Shown one piece after another: positions 47,198-57,535 of a stretch of DNA of 64,000 nt (its first letter is position 1; every line of letters begins with the position of its first letter). Location of the stretch: the NCBI GenBank assembly GCA_032433765.1, contig JAVIAB010000092.1:108008396-108072395 (forward strand), in the 5' to 3' direction. The notes below the pieces were generated by a model, which saw only the letters and a program-made list of their open reading frames with translations, had not been told where the DNA came from and did no database searches. Made by a program: the position numbers and the translations under genes. This stretch comes from Megaustenia siamemsis. Its lineage: Eukaryota; Mollusca; Gastropoda; Stylommatophora; Ariophantidae.

Positions 47198-47629
47198 AGT
47201 AGTAGTGGTGGCTGTGAACTCACTCCAAAAGTGGAATAACATGCACCGAAAGACAATAGATTTGGCACCGACTTTGCACCAAACATGCACCAAAACGGTG
47301 CAAAAAAAAAAAATTATTTTTTTTTCGAATTCGCGATTTTTTCGAACTTCATTATTTTTTTTTGGGGGGGGAATTTTTTTTTTTTTTTGGGGTTCGTCAG
47401 TTTGTCGAAACGGTCTACTGTTACTGAGAGCTTAACTCAGGTAAATTCAAAAGATCGTGTGCTAATCGGCTTATTGTCCGGTGATCGTCTCTCGCTGTGT
47501 GTTAAATGAAAATATTTGTGAAAGAGTATTTTAAAAGAGTATATTTGTGAAAGTAAAAATTCAGAATTATTTAAAAAATATGTATTTGTGAAAGTAAACT
47601 CAGAATTATTAAAAAAAAAAAAAAAAACA

Positions 47630-47680
47630 GTCTCCCTTCAGGATTCGAACACGGGTCTACTACGTGACAGGCCAGGCAAC
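47630..47680 (-). other. tRNA-Asp-like 3' half, left arm
   Basis: The minus strand reads GGCCTGTCACGTAGTAGACC and GTGTTCGAATCCTGAAGGGA. It resembles the anticodon arm (GTC), variable loop and T arm of a tRNA-Asp. The acceptor and D arm are not recognisable, so it is a fragment or a SINE head. Confidence 0.5.
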
Positions 47681-48421
47681 ATGTAAAAAAAAATGCTGAC
47701 AAGCAATAACATTGAAAGGTTAGTTTTGTCGAACGGTCTCCTGTGTTTCTGAGAGCTTAACCGCAGGTAAATTCAATAGAGACTCGGTGCTAATCCGTGT
47801 CCGGTGATCGTCGCTCCGTGTCCGGTGATCGCCTCGCTCGTGTTAGAAATTTGTGAAAGAGTATTTTAAAAGAGTATGTGAAAGTGATAAATAAAAAATA
47901 CGAAATGTTTCAAAACGTTAAGAAATATAGTTAAATGTGATAAAACTGATTTTTAAAAAAGGCGAAATAATAAAAACTATGAAAAAAATAAGTTAACTGT
48001 AAATACTGACGGAAAACTGTATGTTAAGTCAAGAAACTGGAATGACATGGCAGCTTTTGTTGACTGGGCTAGTGGTACTTGAGGAATGCTATTGTTAGGA
48101 AAAATCGCTTATTATTGTCAAGGAATCGTGGTCATTGATAGGAAAATACGACTAGCGCGCGGGCGGGAACGAGTTGGTTGACACAGGTGTGTTATTGTAG
48201 TATCGCTAACATCATGTGCCAGGATAGCGGTTCTTGGGGAAAGATTATTGGTCGTGTGTGTTATCGCTACCAACATCATCATGTGTCGGTTAGTAAGGTG
48301 TGCTAATATTAAATAGTGACGCTCGCTCTTTCTCATTCAATGTAAAGCAAAACAAAAAATTCTATATTTCACAATTTTATTAATACATCATATATATATT
48401 ACTGTCCGGATGCTGATAATT

Positions 48422-48625
48422 TTAACCGTCTGGGTTTCCTACACAACCGCCCTCCATTTTGACAAAACCTTGATCAAAGCTGGAATAGGTAATCGAGGAC
48501 TTGGCAGAAACATCCTGGTCATCCATACTGGCTGCCGGAGCTGTCGTCTGATTAACAAGAGTGAGGTCCCCTTGGTTAACAGAAAAGGGCGTGTAGTTGA
48601 TGTTAGCATAAGCGTTTTCGAGACT
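48422..48625 (-). pseudogene. Coding-like 3' exon, left arm
   Basis: This is the mirror copy of 54781-54984, read on the minus strand. By eye the only difference inside the frame is a synonymous Ser codon (TCT here, TCA in the right arm). The reverse complement of AATAAA lies at 48376-48381, downstream of the stop. It is a second copy of the same fragment, so the arms carry it in divergent positions. Confidence 0.5.
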
Positions 48626-48654
48626 ACTTTAACGCCATGTGCCACCCTCAACAC

Positions 48655-49010
48655 CATCCTCTCTCTCTCTCTCTCTATCGCATATCCAAGCTAACTCAAG
48701 TCAAATAAAAATCATCACCAAGCCACACAAATTGACACATCATCATCATGTGCCACCCTCAACACTATCATCATCATCATCCACCCTCATCACCCCTTCC
48801 TATCATCATCATGTGCCACCCTCAACACTATCATCATCATCATCCACCCTCATCACCCCTTCCTATCATCATCATGTGCCACCCTCAACACCATCCTCTC
48901 TCTCTCTCTCTCTATCTCTCTATCACATATCCAAGCTAACTCAAGTCAAATAAAAATCATCACCAAGCCACACAAATTGACACATCATCATCATGTGCCA
49001 CCCTCAACAC

Positions 49011-49051
<41 letters not shown>

Positions 49052-49498
49052 GCATATCCAAGCTAACTCAAGTCAAATAAAAATCATCACCAAGCCACAC
49101 AAATTGACACATCATCATCATGTGCCACCCTCAACACTATCATCATCATCATCCACCCTCATCACCCCTTCCTATCATCATCATGTGCCACCCTCAACAC
49201 CATCCTCTCTCTCTCTCTCTCTCTCTCTATCACATATCCAAGCTAACTCAAGTCAAATAAAAATCATCATCATGTGCCACCCTCAACACCATCATCCCTT
49301 CATGTCCTATCATCATCATGTGCCACCCTCAACACTAGCATCATGTGCCACCCTCAACACTAGCATCATGTGCCTCAACACTATCATCTTGTGCCTCAAC
49401 ATCACCCTTCAAGTCCTATCATCATCATGTGCCACCCTCAACACCATCATCAGCCCTTCAGGTCCTAGCATCAAACCACACAAAGTATCAACCAGCGA

Positions 49499-49543
<45 letters not shown>

Positions 49544-49560
49544 ACATTCATGGTAAACCA
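48655..49560 (+). repeat. (CT)n and CATCATCATGTGCC arrays, left arm
   Basis: Several ~85-145-bp units combine (CT)n runs, GCCACCCTCAACACCATC, CATATCCAAGCTAACTCAAG and CACCAAGCCACACAAATTG. The last unit (about 49260-49555) is the one expanded threefold in the right arm. Confidence 0.9.
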
Positions 49561-49734
49561 AAACAAAATAAATCACTAAGATTTTACCACCATAACACAC
49601 AAATTTAGGGTCATATTAAAAAAAGTCGACCTTACAACCATACAAATCTACTCCCATACTCATAAAAGTTAGACACATCAAACAGATAATTACTTCCAAA
49701 CTCCAAAAAAAAAGTTAGACCAAATCACGCCTCC

Positions 49735-50085
49735 AGCGTTCTCTAACATTGCCTCGATCGTTCTTTAACATTGCCTCCAGCGTTCTTTAACATTGCCTCC
49801 AGCGTTCTCTAACATTGCCTCCAGCGTTCTCTAACATTGCCTCGATCGTTCTTTAACATTGCCTCCAGCGTTCTCTAACATTGCCTCGATCGTTCTTTAA
49901 CATTGCCTCCAGCGTTCTTTAACATTGCCTCCAGCGTTCTGTAACATTGCCTCGATCGTTCTTTAACATTGCCTCCAGCGTTCTCTAACATTCCCTCGAT
50001 CGTTCGTTAACATTGCCTCCATCGTTCTTTAACACTGCCTCCAGCGTTCTCTAACATTCCCTTGCTCGTTCTCTAACATTTTCAT
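49735..50085 (+). repeat. 22-bp array, left arm
   Basis: About 16 units alternate TCTAACATTGCCTCCAGCGT-TC and TTTAACATTGCCTCGATCGT-TC types. Confidence 0.95.
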
Positions 50086-50289
50086 TAGTTGGAGTCTTTG
50101 TGTTGCCTTCTTAGTGAGATTCTCTACGTGTTTCTTCAGGCTCAATTGTCAGTCTAGTTGTATTCCTAAAAAATCTACTTCCATACTGATACTAGTTAGA
50201 CACAATGATCAGATAGTTACATCCAAATCGCAAACATTTTACCCCAGAACACAAAAATTTAGGGTCATACTAAAAAAGTCGACCTAAAA

Positions 50290-51030
50290 ATCCCAAAGGG
50301 CAGAAACTTAGGAGGCAAGGGCAGAAACCTAGGAGACAAGGGCAGAAACCTAGGAGGCGAGGGCAGAAACCAAAGAGGCAAGGTCAGAAATCTAGGAAGT
50401 TGTGTTATAAAACAAGGAGGGAAGGTCAGAAACCTAGGAGGCATGGTCAGAAATCTAGGAAGCTGTGTTAGAAAACAAGGAGGGAAGGTCAGAAAGGACA
50501 TGCTCACCTATCGGAACTTTTGTCCCTCATATGCTATTTCAAAAGTTGTCTTCGTCAATTTAGGGAAGGTCAGAAAACTAGGAAGCAAAGGCTGAAAACA
50601 AGGAGGGAAGGTCAGAAACCTAGGAAGCAAAGGCTGAAAACAAGGAGGGGAGGTCAGAAATCTAGGAAGCTGTGTTAGAAAACAAGGAGGGAAGGTCAGA
50701 AACCTAGGAGGCATGGTCAGAAATCTAGGAAGCTGTGTTAGAAAACAAGTAGGCAAGGTGAGAAAACAAGGAGGGAAGGTCAGAAATCTAAGAGGCGAGG
50801 GCAGAAACCTAGGAGACAAGGGCAGAAACCTAGGAAGCAAAGGCTGAAAACAAGGAGGCATGGTCAGAAATCTAGGAAGCAAAGGCTGAAAACAAGGAGG
50901 CATGGTCAGAAATCTAGGAAGCTGTGTTAGAAAACAAGGAGGGAAGGTCAGAAACCTAGGAGGCATGGTCAGAAATCTAGGAAGCTGTGTTAGAAAACAA
51001 GGAGGCGAGGGCAGAAACCAAAGAGGCAAG
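50290..51030 (+). repeat. ~21-bp array, left arm
   Basis: Units such as GGTCAGAAACCTAGGAGGCA, GGTCAGAAATCTAGGAAGCT and GTTAGAAAACAAGGAGGGAA alternate in a complex order. A unique segment at about 50500-50565 interrupts the array. Confidence 0.9.
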
Positions 51031-51358
51031 GTCAGACATTTTCATTATTTGGAGTCTTTGTATTACCTTCTTAGTGAGATTCTCTACGTGTTTCTTCAAA
51101 AAGCTACTCTCATTCTCATACTAGTTAGACACATCGAACCGTTCGTTATTTCTAAAGCCCAAAAAAAAAGTTTGGCCAAATCACTAACAATTTACCCACA
51201 GAACAAAATAAATATAGACTCATATTAAAAAAGTCGACCTCAAAACCATAAAAATCTACTCCCACACTCATCTAAAAGTTACACCAAAACCGCACGAGAT
51301 TTGCACCGTGCAAAAACATGCACAAGTTTGACACGCGCACCAGTTTGGCACAATGCAC

Positions 51359-51456
51359 ATTCGTAAAGGGCGTAACAATCAGCATTCGTAAGGGGCGTAA
51401 CAATCATAAAAGTGATTTTTAAGTAATTTTTTTTTTTTTTTGGTATGGGGATGTTG
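51359..51456 (+). other. 98-bp loop between palindrome arms
   Basis: The loop holds two tandem copies of a ~25-bp unit (ATTCGTAAAGGGCGTAACAA, then ATTCGTAAGGGGCGTAACAA) and a poly(T) run. It has no counterpart in the arms. Confidence 0.85.
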
Positions 51457-51784
51457 GTGCATTGTGCCAAACTGGTGCGCGTGTCAAACTTGTGCATGTT
51501 TTTGCACGGTGCAAATCTCGTGCGGTTTTGGTGTAACTTTTAGATGAGTATGGGAGTAGATTTTTATGGTTTTGAGGTCGACTTTTTTAATATGAGTCTA
51601 TATTTATTTTGTTCTGTGGGTAAATTGTTAGTGATTTGGCCAAACTTTTTTTTTGGGCTTTAGAAATAACGAACGGTTCGATGTGTCTAACTAGTATGAG
51701 AATGAGAGTAGCTTTTTGAAGAAACACGTAGAGAATCTCACTAAGAAGGTAATACAAAGACTCCAAATAATGAAAATGTCTGAC

Positions 51785-52525
51785 CTTGCCTCTTTGGTTT
51801 CTGCCCTCGCCTCCTTGTTTTCTAACACAGCTTCCTAGATTTCTGACCATGCCTCCTAGGTTTCTGACCTTCCCTCCTTGTTTTCTAACACAGCTTCCTA
51901 GATTTCTGACCATGCCTCCTTGTTTTCAGCCTTTGCTTCCTAGATTTCTGACCATGCCTCCTTGTTTTCAGCCTTTGCTTCCTAGGTTTCTGCCCTTGTC
52001 TCCTAGGTTTCTGCCCTCGCCTCTTAGATTTCTGACCTTCCCTCCTTGTTTTCTCACCTTGCCTACTTGTTTTCTAACACAGCTTCCTAGATTTCTGACC
52101 ATGCCTCCTAGGTTTCTGACCTTCCCTCCTTGTTTTCTAACACAGCTTCCTAGATTTCTGACCTCCCCTCCTTGTTTTCAGCCTTTGCTTCCTAGGTTTC
52201 TGACCTTCCCTCCTTGTTTTCAGCCTTTGCTTCCTAGTTTTCTGACCTTCCCTAAATTGACGAAGACAACTTTTGAAATAGCATATGAGGGACAAAAGTT
52301 CCGATAGGTGAGCATGTCCTTTCTGACCTTCCCTCCTTGTTTTCTAACACAGCTTCCTAGATTTCTGACCATGCCTCCTAGGTTTCTGACCTTCCCTCCT
52401 TGTTTTATAACACAACTTCCTAGATTTCTGACCTTGCCTCTTTGGTTTCTGCCCTCGCCTCCTAGGTTTCTGCCCTTGTCTCCTAGGTTTCTGCCCTTGC
52501 CTCCTAAGTTTCTGCCCTTTGGGAT
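51785..52525 (-). repeat. ~21-bp array, right arm
   Basis: Exact mirror of 50290-51030 by matched coordinates (sum 102815). Confidence 0.9.
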
Positions 52526-52729
52526 TTTTAGGTCGACTTTTTTAGTATGACCCTAAATTTTTGTGTTCTGGGGTAAAATGTTTGCGATTTGGATGTAACT
52601 ATCTGATCATTGTGTCTAACTAGTATCAGTATGGAAGTAGATTTTTTAGGAATACAACTAGACTGACAATTGAGCCTGAAGAAACACGTAGAGAATCTCA
52701 CTAAGAAGGCAACACAAAGACTCCAACTA

Positions 52730-53080
52730 ATGAAAATGTTAGAGAACGAGCAAGGGAATGTTAGAGAACGCTGGAGGCAGTGTTAAAGAACGATGGAGGC
52801 AATGTTAACGAACGATCGAGGGAATGTTAGAGAACGCTGGAGGCAATGTTAAAGAACGATCGAGGCAATGTTACAGAACGCTGGAGGCAATGTTAAAGAA
52901 CGCTGGAGGCAATGTTAAAGAACGATCGAGGCAATGTTAGAGAACGCTGGAGGCAATGTTAAAGAACGATCGAGGCAATGTTAGAGAACGCTGGAGGCAA
53001 TGTTAGAGAACGCTGGAGGCAATGTTAAAGAACGCTGGAGGCAATGTTAAAGAACGATCGAGGCAATGTTAGAGAACGCT
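52730..53080 (-). repeat. 22-bp array, right arm
   Basis: Exact mirror of 49735-50085 with the same order of unit types. Confidence 0.95.
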
Positions 53081-53261
53081 GGAGGCGTGATTTGGTCTAA
53101 CTTTTTTTTTTGGAGTTTGGAAGTAATTATCTGTTTGATGTGTCTAACTTTTATGAGTATGGGAGTAGATTTGTATGGTTGTAAGGTCGACTTTTTTTAA
53201 TATGACCCTAAATTTGTGTGTTATGGTGGTAAAATCTTAGTGATTTATTTTGTTTTGGTTT

Positions 53262-53272
53262 ACCATGAATGT

Positions 53273-53315
<43 letters not shown>

Positions 53316-53576
53316 TCGCTGGTTGATACTTTGTGTGGTTTGATGCTAGGACCTGAAGGGCTGATGATGGTGTTGAGGGTGGCACATGATGATGATAGGA
53401 CTTGAAGGGTGATGTTGAGGCACAAGATGATAGTGTTGAGGCACATGATGCTAGTGTTAAGGGTGGCACATGATGCTAGTGTTGAGGGTGGCACATGATG
53501 ATGATAGGACATGAAGGGATGATGGTGTTGAGGGTGGCACATGATGATGATTTTTATTTGACTTGACCATGAATGT

Positions 53577-53608
<32 letters not shown>

Positions 53609-53872
53609 ATTTCGCTGGTTGATACTTTGTGTGGTTTGATGCTAGGACCTGAAGGGCTGATGATGGTGTTGAGGGTGGCACATGATGATGATAGGACTTG
53701 AAGGGTGATGTTGAGGCACAAGATGATAGTGTTGAGGCACATGATGCTAGTGTTAAGGGTGGCACATGATGCTAGTGTTGAGGGTGGCACATGATGATGA
53801 TAGGACATGAAGGGATGATGGTGTTGAGGGTGGCACATGATGATGATTTTTATTTGACTTGACCATGAATGT

Positions 53873-53908
<36 letters not shown>

Positions 53909-54160
53909 ATTTCGCTGGTTGATACTTTGTGTGGTTTGATGCTAGGACCTGAAGGGCTGATGATGGTGTTGAGGGTGGCACATGATGATGATAGGACTTG
54001 AAGGGTGATGTTGAGGCACAAGATGATAGTGTTGAGGCACATGATGCTAGTATTGAGGGTGGCACATGATGCTAGTGTTGAGGGTGGCACATGATGATGA
54101 TAGGACATGAAGGGATGATGGTGTTGAGGGTGGCACATGATGATGATTTTTATTTGACTT
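53262..54160 (-). repeat. Three ~300-bp tandem units unique in number to the right arm
   Basis: Units begin at about 53262, 53566 and 53862, each with ACCATGAATGTGAGAGAGA, a GA run, AATTTCGCTGGTTGATACTT and GGACCTGAAGGGCTGATGAT. The left arm has a single unit. Confidence 0.9.
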
Positions 54161-54472
54161 GAGTTAGCTTGGATATGTGATAGAGAGAGAGAGAGAGAGA
54201 GGATGGTGTTGAGGGTGGCACATGATGATGATAGGAAGGGGTGATGAGGGTGGATGATGATGATGATAGTGTTGAGGGTGGCACATGATGATGATGTGTC
54301 AATTTGTGTGGCTTGGTGATGATTTTTATTTGACTTGAGTTAGCTTGGATATGCGATAGAGAGAGAGAGAGAGAGAGAGAGAGGATGGTGTTGAGGGTGG
54401 CACATGATGATGATGTGTCAATTTGTGTGGCTTGGTGATTATTTTTATTTGACTTGAGTTAGCTTGGATATG

Positions 54473-54510
<38 letters not shown>

Positions 54511-54770
54511 GTGTTGAGGGTGGCACATGATGATGATAGGAAGGGGTGATGAGGGTGGATGATGATGATGATAGTGTTGAGGGTGGCACATGATGATGAT
54601 AGGAAGGGGTGATGAGGGTGGATGATGATGATGATAGTGTTGAGGGTGGCACATGATGATGATGTGTCAATTTGTGTGGCTTGGTGATGATTTTTATTTG
54701 ACTTGAGTTAGCTTGGATATGCGATAGAGAGAGAGAGAGAGAGAGAGGATGGTGTTGAGGGTGGCACATG
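54160..54770 (-). repeat. (GA)n and GATGATGATGTG arrays, right arm
   Basis: Mirror of 48655-49250; units combine GA runs with GGTGTTGAGGGTGGCACATG. Confidence 0.9.
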
Positions 54771-54780
54771 GCGTTAAGGT

Positions 54781-54984
54781 AGTCTCGAAAACGCTTATGC
54801 TAACATCAACTACACGCCCTTTTCTGTTAACCAAGGGGACCTCACTCTTGTTAATCAGACGACAGCTCCGGCAGCCAGTATGGATGACCAGGATGTTTCA
54901 GCCAAGTCCTCGATTACCTATTCCAGCTTTGATCAAGGTTTTGTCAAAATGGAGGGCGGTTGTGTAGGAAACCCAGACGGTTAA
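54781..54984 (+). pseudogene. Coding-like 3' exon, right arm
   Basis: An open stretch of 67 codons plus TAA with a balanced, protein-like composition. It starts SLENAYANINYTPFSVNQGD and ends FVKMEGGCVGNPDG. It follows an in-frame TAA and has no early ATG, so it looks like the last exon or captured 3' end of a gene rather than a complete one. AATAAA at 55025-55030, about 40 bp after the stop, could be its poly(A) signal. I do not recognise the family. The repeats around it are non-coding. Confidence 0.5.
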
Positions 54985-55729
54985 AATTATCAGCATCCGG
55001 ACAGTAATATATATATGATGTATTAATAAAATTGTGAAATATAGAATTTTTTGTTTTGCTTTACATTGAATGAGAAAGAGCGAGCGTCACTATTTAATAT
55101 TAGCACACCTTACTAACCGACACATGATGATGTTGGTAGCGATAACACACACGACCAATAATCTTTCCCCAAGAACCGCTATCCTGGCACATGATGTTAG
55201 CGATACTACAATAACACACCTGTGTCAACCAACTCGTTCCCGCCCGCGCGCTAGTCGTATTTTCCTATCAATGACCACGATTCCTTGACAATAATAAGCG
55301 ATTTTTCCTAACAATAGCATTCCTCAAGTACCACTAGCCCAGTCAACAAAAGCTGCCATGTCATTCCAGTTTCTTGACTTAACATACAGTTTTCCGTCAG
55401 TATTTACAGTTAACTTATTTTTTTCATAGTTTTTATTATTTCGCCTTTTTTAAAAATCAGTTTTATCACATTTAACTATATTTCTTAACGTTTTGAAACA
55501 TTTCGTATTTTTTATTTATCACTTTCACATACTCTTTTAAAATACTCTTTCACAAATTTCTAACACGAGCGAGGCGATCACCGGACACGGAGCGACGATC
55601 ACCGGACACGGATTAGCACCGAGTCTCTATTGAATTTACCTGCGGTTAAGCTCTCAGAAACACAGGAGACCGTTCGACAAAACTAACCTTTCAATGTTAT
55701 TGCTTGTCAGCATTTTTTTTTTACATGTT

Positions 55730-55777
55730 GCCTGGCCTGTCACGTAGTAGACCCGTGTTCGAATCCTGAAGGGAGAC
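55730..55777 (+). other. tRNA-Asp-like 3' half, right arm
   Basis: Mirror copy of the segment at 47630-47680. The T-loop TTCGAATC and the CTGTCACG anticodon loop are conserved. Confidence 0.5.
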
Positions 55778-56214
55778 TGTTTTTTATTTTTTATTTTTAA
55801 TAATTCTGAGTTTACTTTCACAAATACATATTTTTTAAATAATTCTGAATTTTTACTTTCACAAATATACTCTTTTAAAATACTCTTTCACAAATATTTT
55901 CATCTAACACACAGCGAGAGACGATCACCGGACAATAAGCCGATTAGCACACGATCTTTTGAATTTACCTGAGTTAAGCTCTCAGTAACAGTAGACCGTT
56001 TCGACAAACTGACGAACCCCAAAAAAAAAAAAAATTCCCCCCCCCCAAAAAAAAAAATAATGAAGTTCGAAAAAATCGCGAATTCGAAAAAAAATAATTT
56101 TTTTTTTTTTGCACCGTTTTGGTGCATGTTTGGTGCAAAGTCGGTGCCAAATCTATTGTCTTTCGGTGCATGTTATTCCACTTTTGGGGTGAGTTCACAG
56201 CCACCACTACTACT

Positions 56215-57038
56215 CACGTGGCGGGTAATTAAATAGTACAACTAAGTGCACGTGGCGGAGAATGAAATAGTAGAACTAAGTAAACGTGGTGGGGAATCAA
56301 ATAGAAGAACTAAGTACACGTGATGGGGAATCAAATAGTAGAACTAAGTACACGTTGAGGGGGAATCAAATAGTAGAACTAAGTACAAGTGGTGGGGAAT
56401 CAAATAGCAGAACTAAGTACATGTGGAGGGGGAATCAAATAGTAGAACTAAGTACAAGTGGTGGGGAATCAAATAGTAGAACTAAATACACGTGGCGGGG
56501 AATTAAATAGTAGAACTAAATACACGTGGCGGGGGATTAAATAGTAGAACTAAATACACGTGGCGGGGAATTAAATAGTAGAACTAAATACACGTGGCGG
56601 GGAATTAAATAATAGAACTAAGTACATGTGGCGGTGAATCAAATAGTAGAACTAAGTACACGTGGCGGGGAATCAAATAGTAGAACTAAGTACACGAGGC
56701 GGGGAATCAAATAGTAGAACTAAGTACACGTGGTGAGGAATCAAATAGTAGAACTAAGTACACGTGGTGGGGAATCAAATAGTAGAACTAAGTACACGTC
56801 GCGGGGAATCAAATAGTAGAATTAAGTACACGTGGCGGTTAATCAAATAGTAGAACTAAGTACACGTGGTGGGGAATCAAAAAGTAGAACCAAGTACATG
56901 TGGCGGGGAATCAAATAGTAGTACTAAGTACACGTGGAAGTGAATAAAATAGTTGAAATAAGTACATGTGGCGGGGAATCTAATAGTAGAACTAAGTACA
57001 CGTGATGGGGAATCAAATAGTAGAACTAAGTACACGTT
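56215..57038 (+). repeat. 34-bp minisatellite, right block, ~24 units
   Basis: Same unit and orientation as 45090-47197. Its first ~210 bp (56215-56424) repeat the unit order of the last ~210 bp of the left block (46987-47197) with about eight differences. It ends at a second AGTAGTA terminus at 57039. Confidence 0.97.
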
Positions 57039-57535
57039 AGTAGTATACAAGGGTGTATTTGATTATCATTTGGCCCGTAAATTAACAAAGATATATAGTA
57101 GGCGCGCGGCGCGCCTAATGTACTGTAGGCGCAGGGGGGAGTTAACCGTGACATTTCGTGTCGGGATGTTGACCGCTAGTCCCGGTGACCCGGAAGTGAC
57201 CTGTTTATGTCTGGTGTATGCTGACTTTGGAGTTCTTTATGTACTTGATCGTTAGTGATAGGTTTGTAGATTATACAACATCAATGAAAAACAGTCAATA
57301 TAAAACAGAAGACAAAGATATATTTTATTCTTTTATTATCTCAATAGGTGTATAACATACATTGATATTATATAACATTACAAAATACTCAGTACAGTGA
57401 GTCAATATATAGTACAAGGATAACAATTTTTATAGCTATGTAGTTGGGTGTCTGCTTAGCGTTGTGTCATAAATGAATCATACGGGGTGAAACTGTTAGA
57501 GATTCCTGGTTAGGCTAAGCTGGTAGTGTAAAGAG
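57039..57535. mobile_element. Putative Polinton/Maverick terminal region
   Basis: The minisatellite ends at CACGTT and the sequence changes to AGTAGTATACAAGGGTG. About 500 bp later the stop codon of a Polinton-type polymerase gene is reached. A near-palindrome TAGGCGCGCGGCGCGCCTA lies at about 57099-57117. On the minus strand AATAAA (about 57322) lies some 210 bp beyond the polymerase stop. The other terminus is not in the window, so the terminal inverted repeat cannot be verified. Confidence 0.55.

Larger units (their letters stand above)
47198..51358 (+). repeat. Left arm of the palindrome
   Basis: In order from the end: a GCACC-rich terminal segment (47198-47300), two copies of a ~160-bp repeat (about 47396-47550 and 47721-47880) separated by a tRNA-Asp-like segment, a coding-like fragment on the minus strand (48422-48625), CT/CATCAT arrays (48655-49560), a 22-bp array (49735-50085) and a 20-21-bp array (50290-51030). 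Confidence 0.9.
47198..56214. mobile_element. 9-kb palindromic (long inverted repeat) element
   Basis: 47198-51358 is the reverse complement of 51457-56214 apart from few substitutions, small poly(A)/(T) indels and about 590 bp extra in the right arm. Paired points such as 50508/52307, 48118/55288 and 47205/56207 confirm the register. The termini are AGTAGTAGTGGTGGCTGTG and its complement. CACGTG borders both ends (47192-47197 and 56215-56220). It lies in a 34-bp minisatellite that keeps its orientation on both sides. No transposase was seen inside. AG termini and a 6-bp duplication are features known for Polinton/Maverick elements, but a fold-back element is equally possible. Confidence 0.85.
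51457..56214 (-). repeat. Right arm of the palindrome
   Basis: Mirror image of the left arm. The length difference is explained by three tandem ~300-bp units at 53262-54160, against one unit in the left arm. Confidence 0.9.

Noticed and set aside
55730..55777. Functional tRNA-Asp gene
   Set aside because: The acceptor stem and D arm are not recognisable and a poly(T) run lies where they should be.
47198..56214. Palindrome as a fold-back read artefact
   Set aside because: The minisatellite on both sides has the same orientation and different lengths. Arms also differ by a 590-bp expansion. An artefact cannot be fully excluded without reads.
57095..57120. GC palindrome as an origin or regulator site
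   Set aside because: It is only 19 bp and has no known partner; it is recorded within the Polinton terminal region only.
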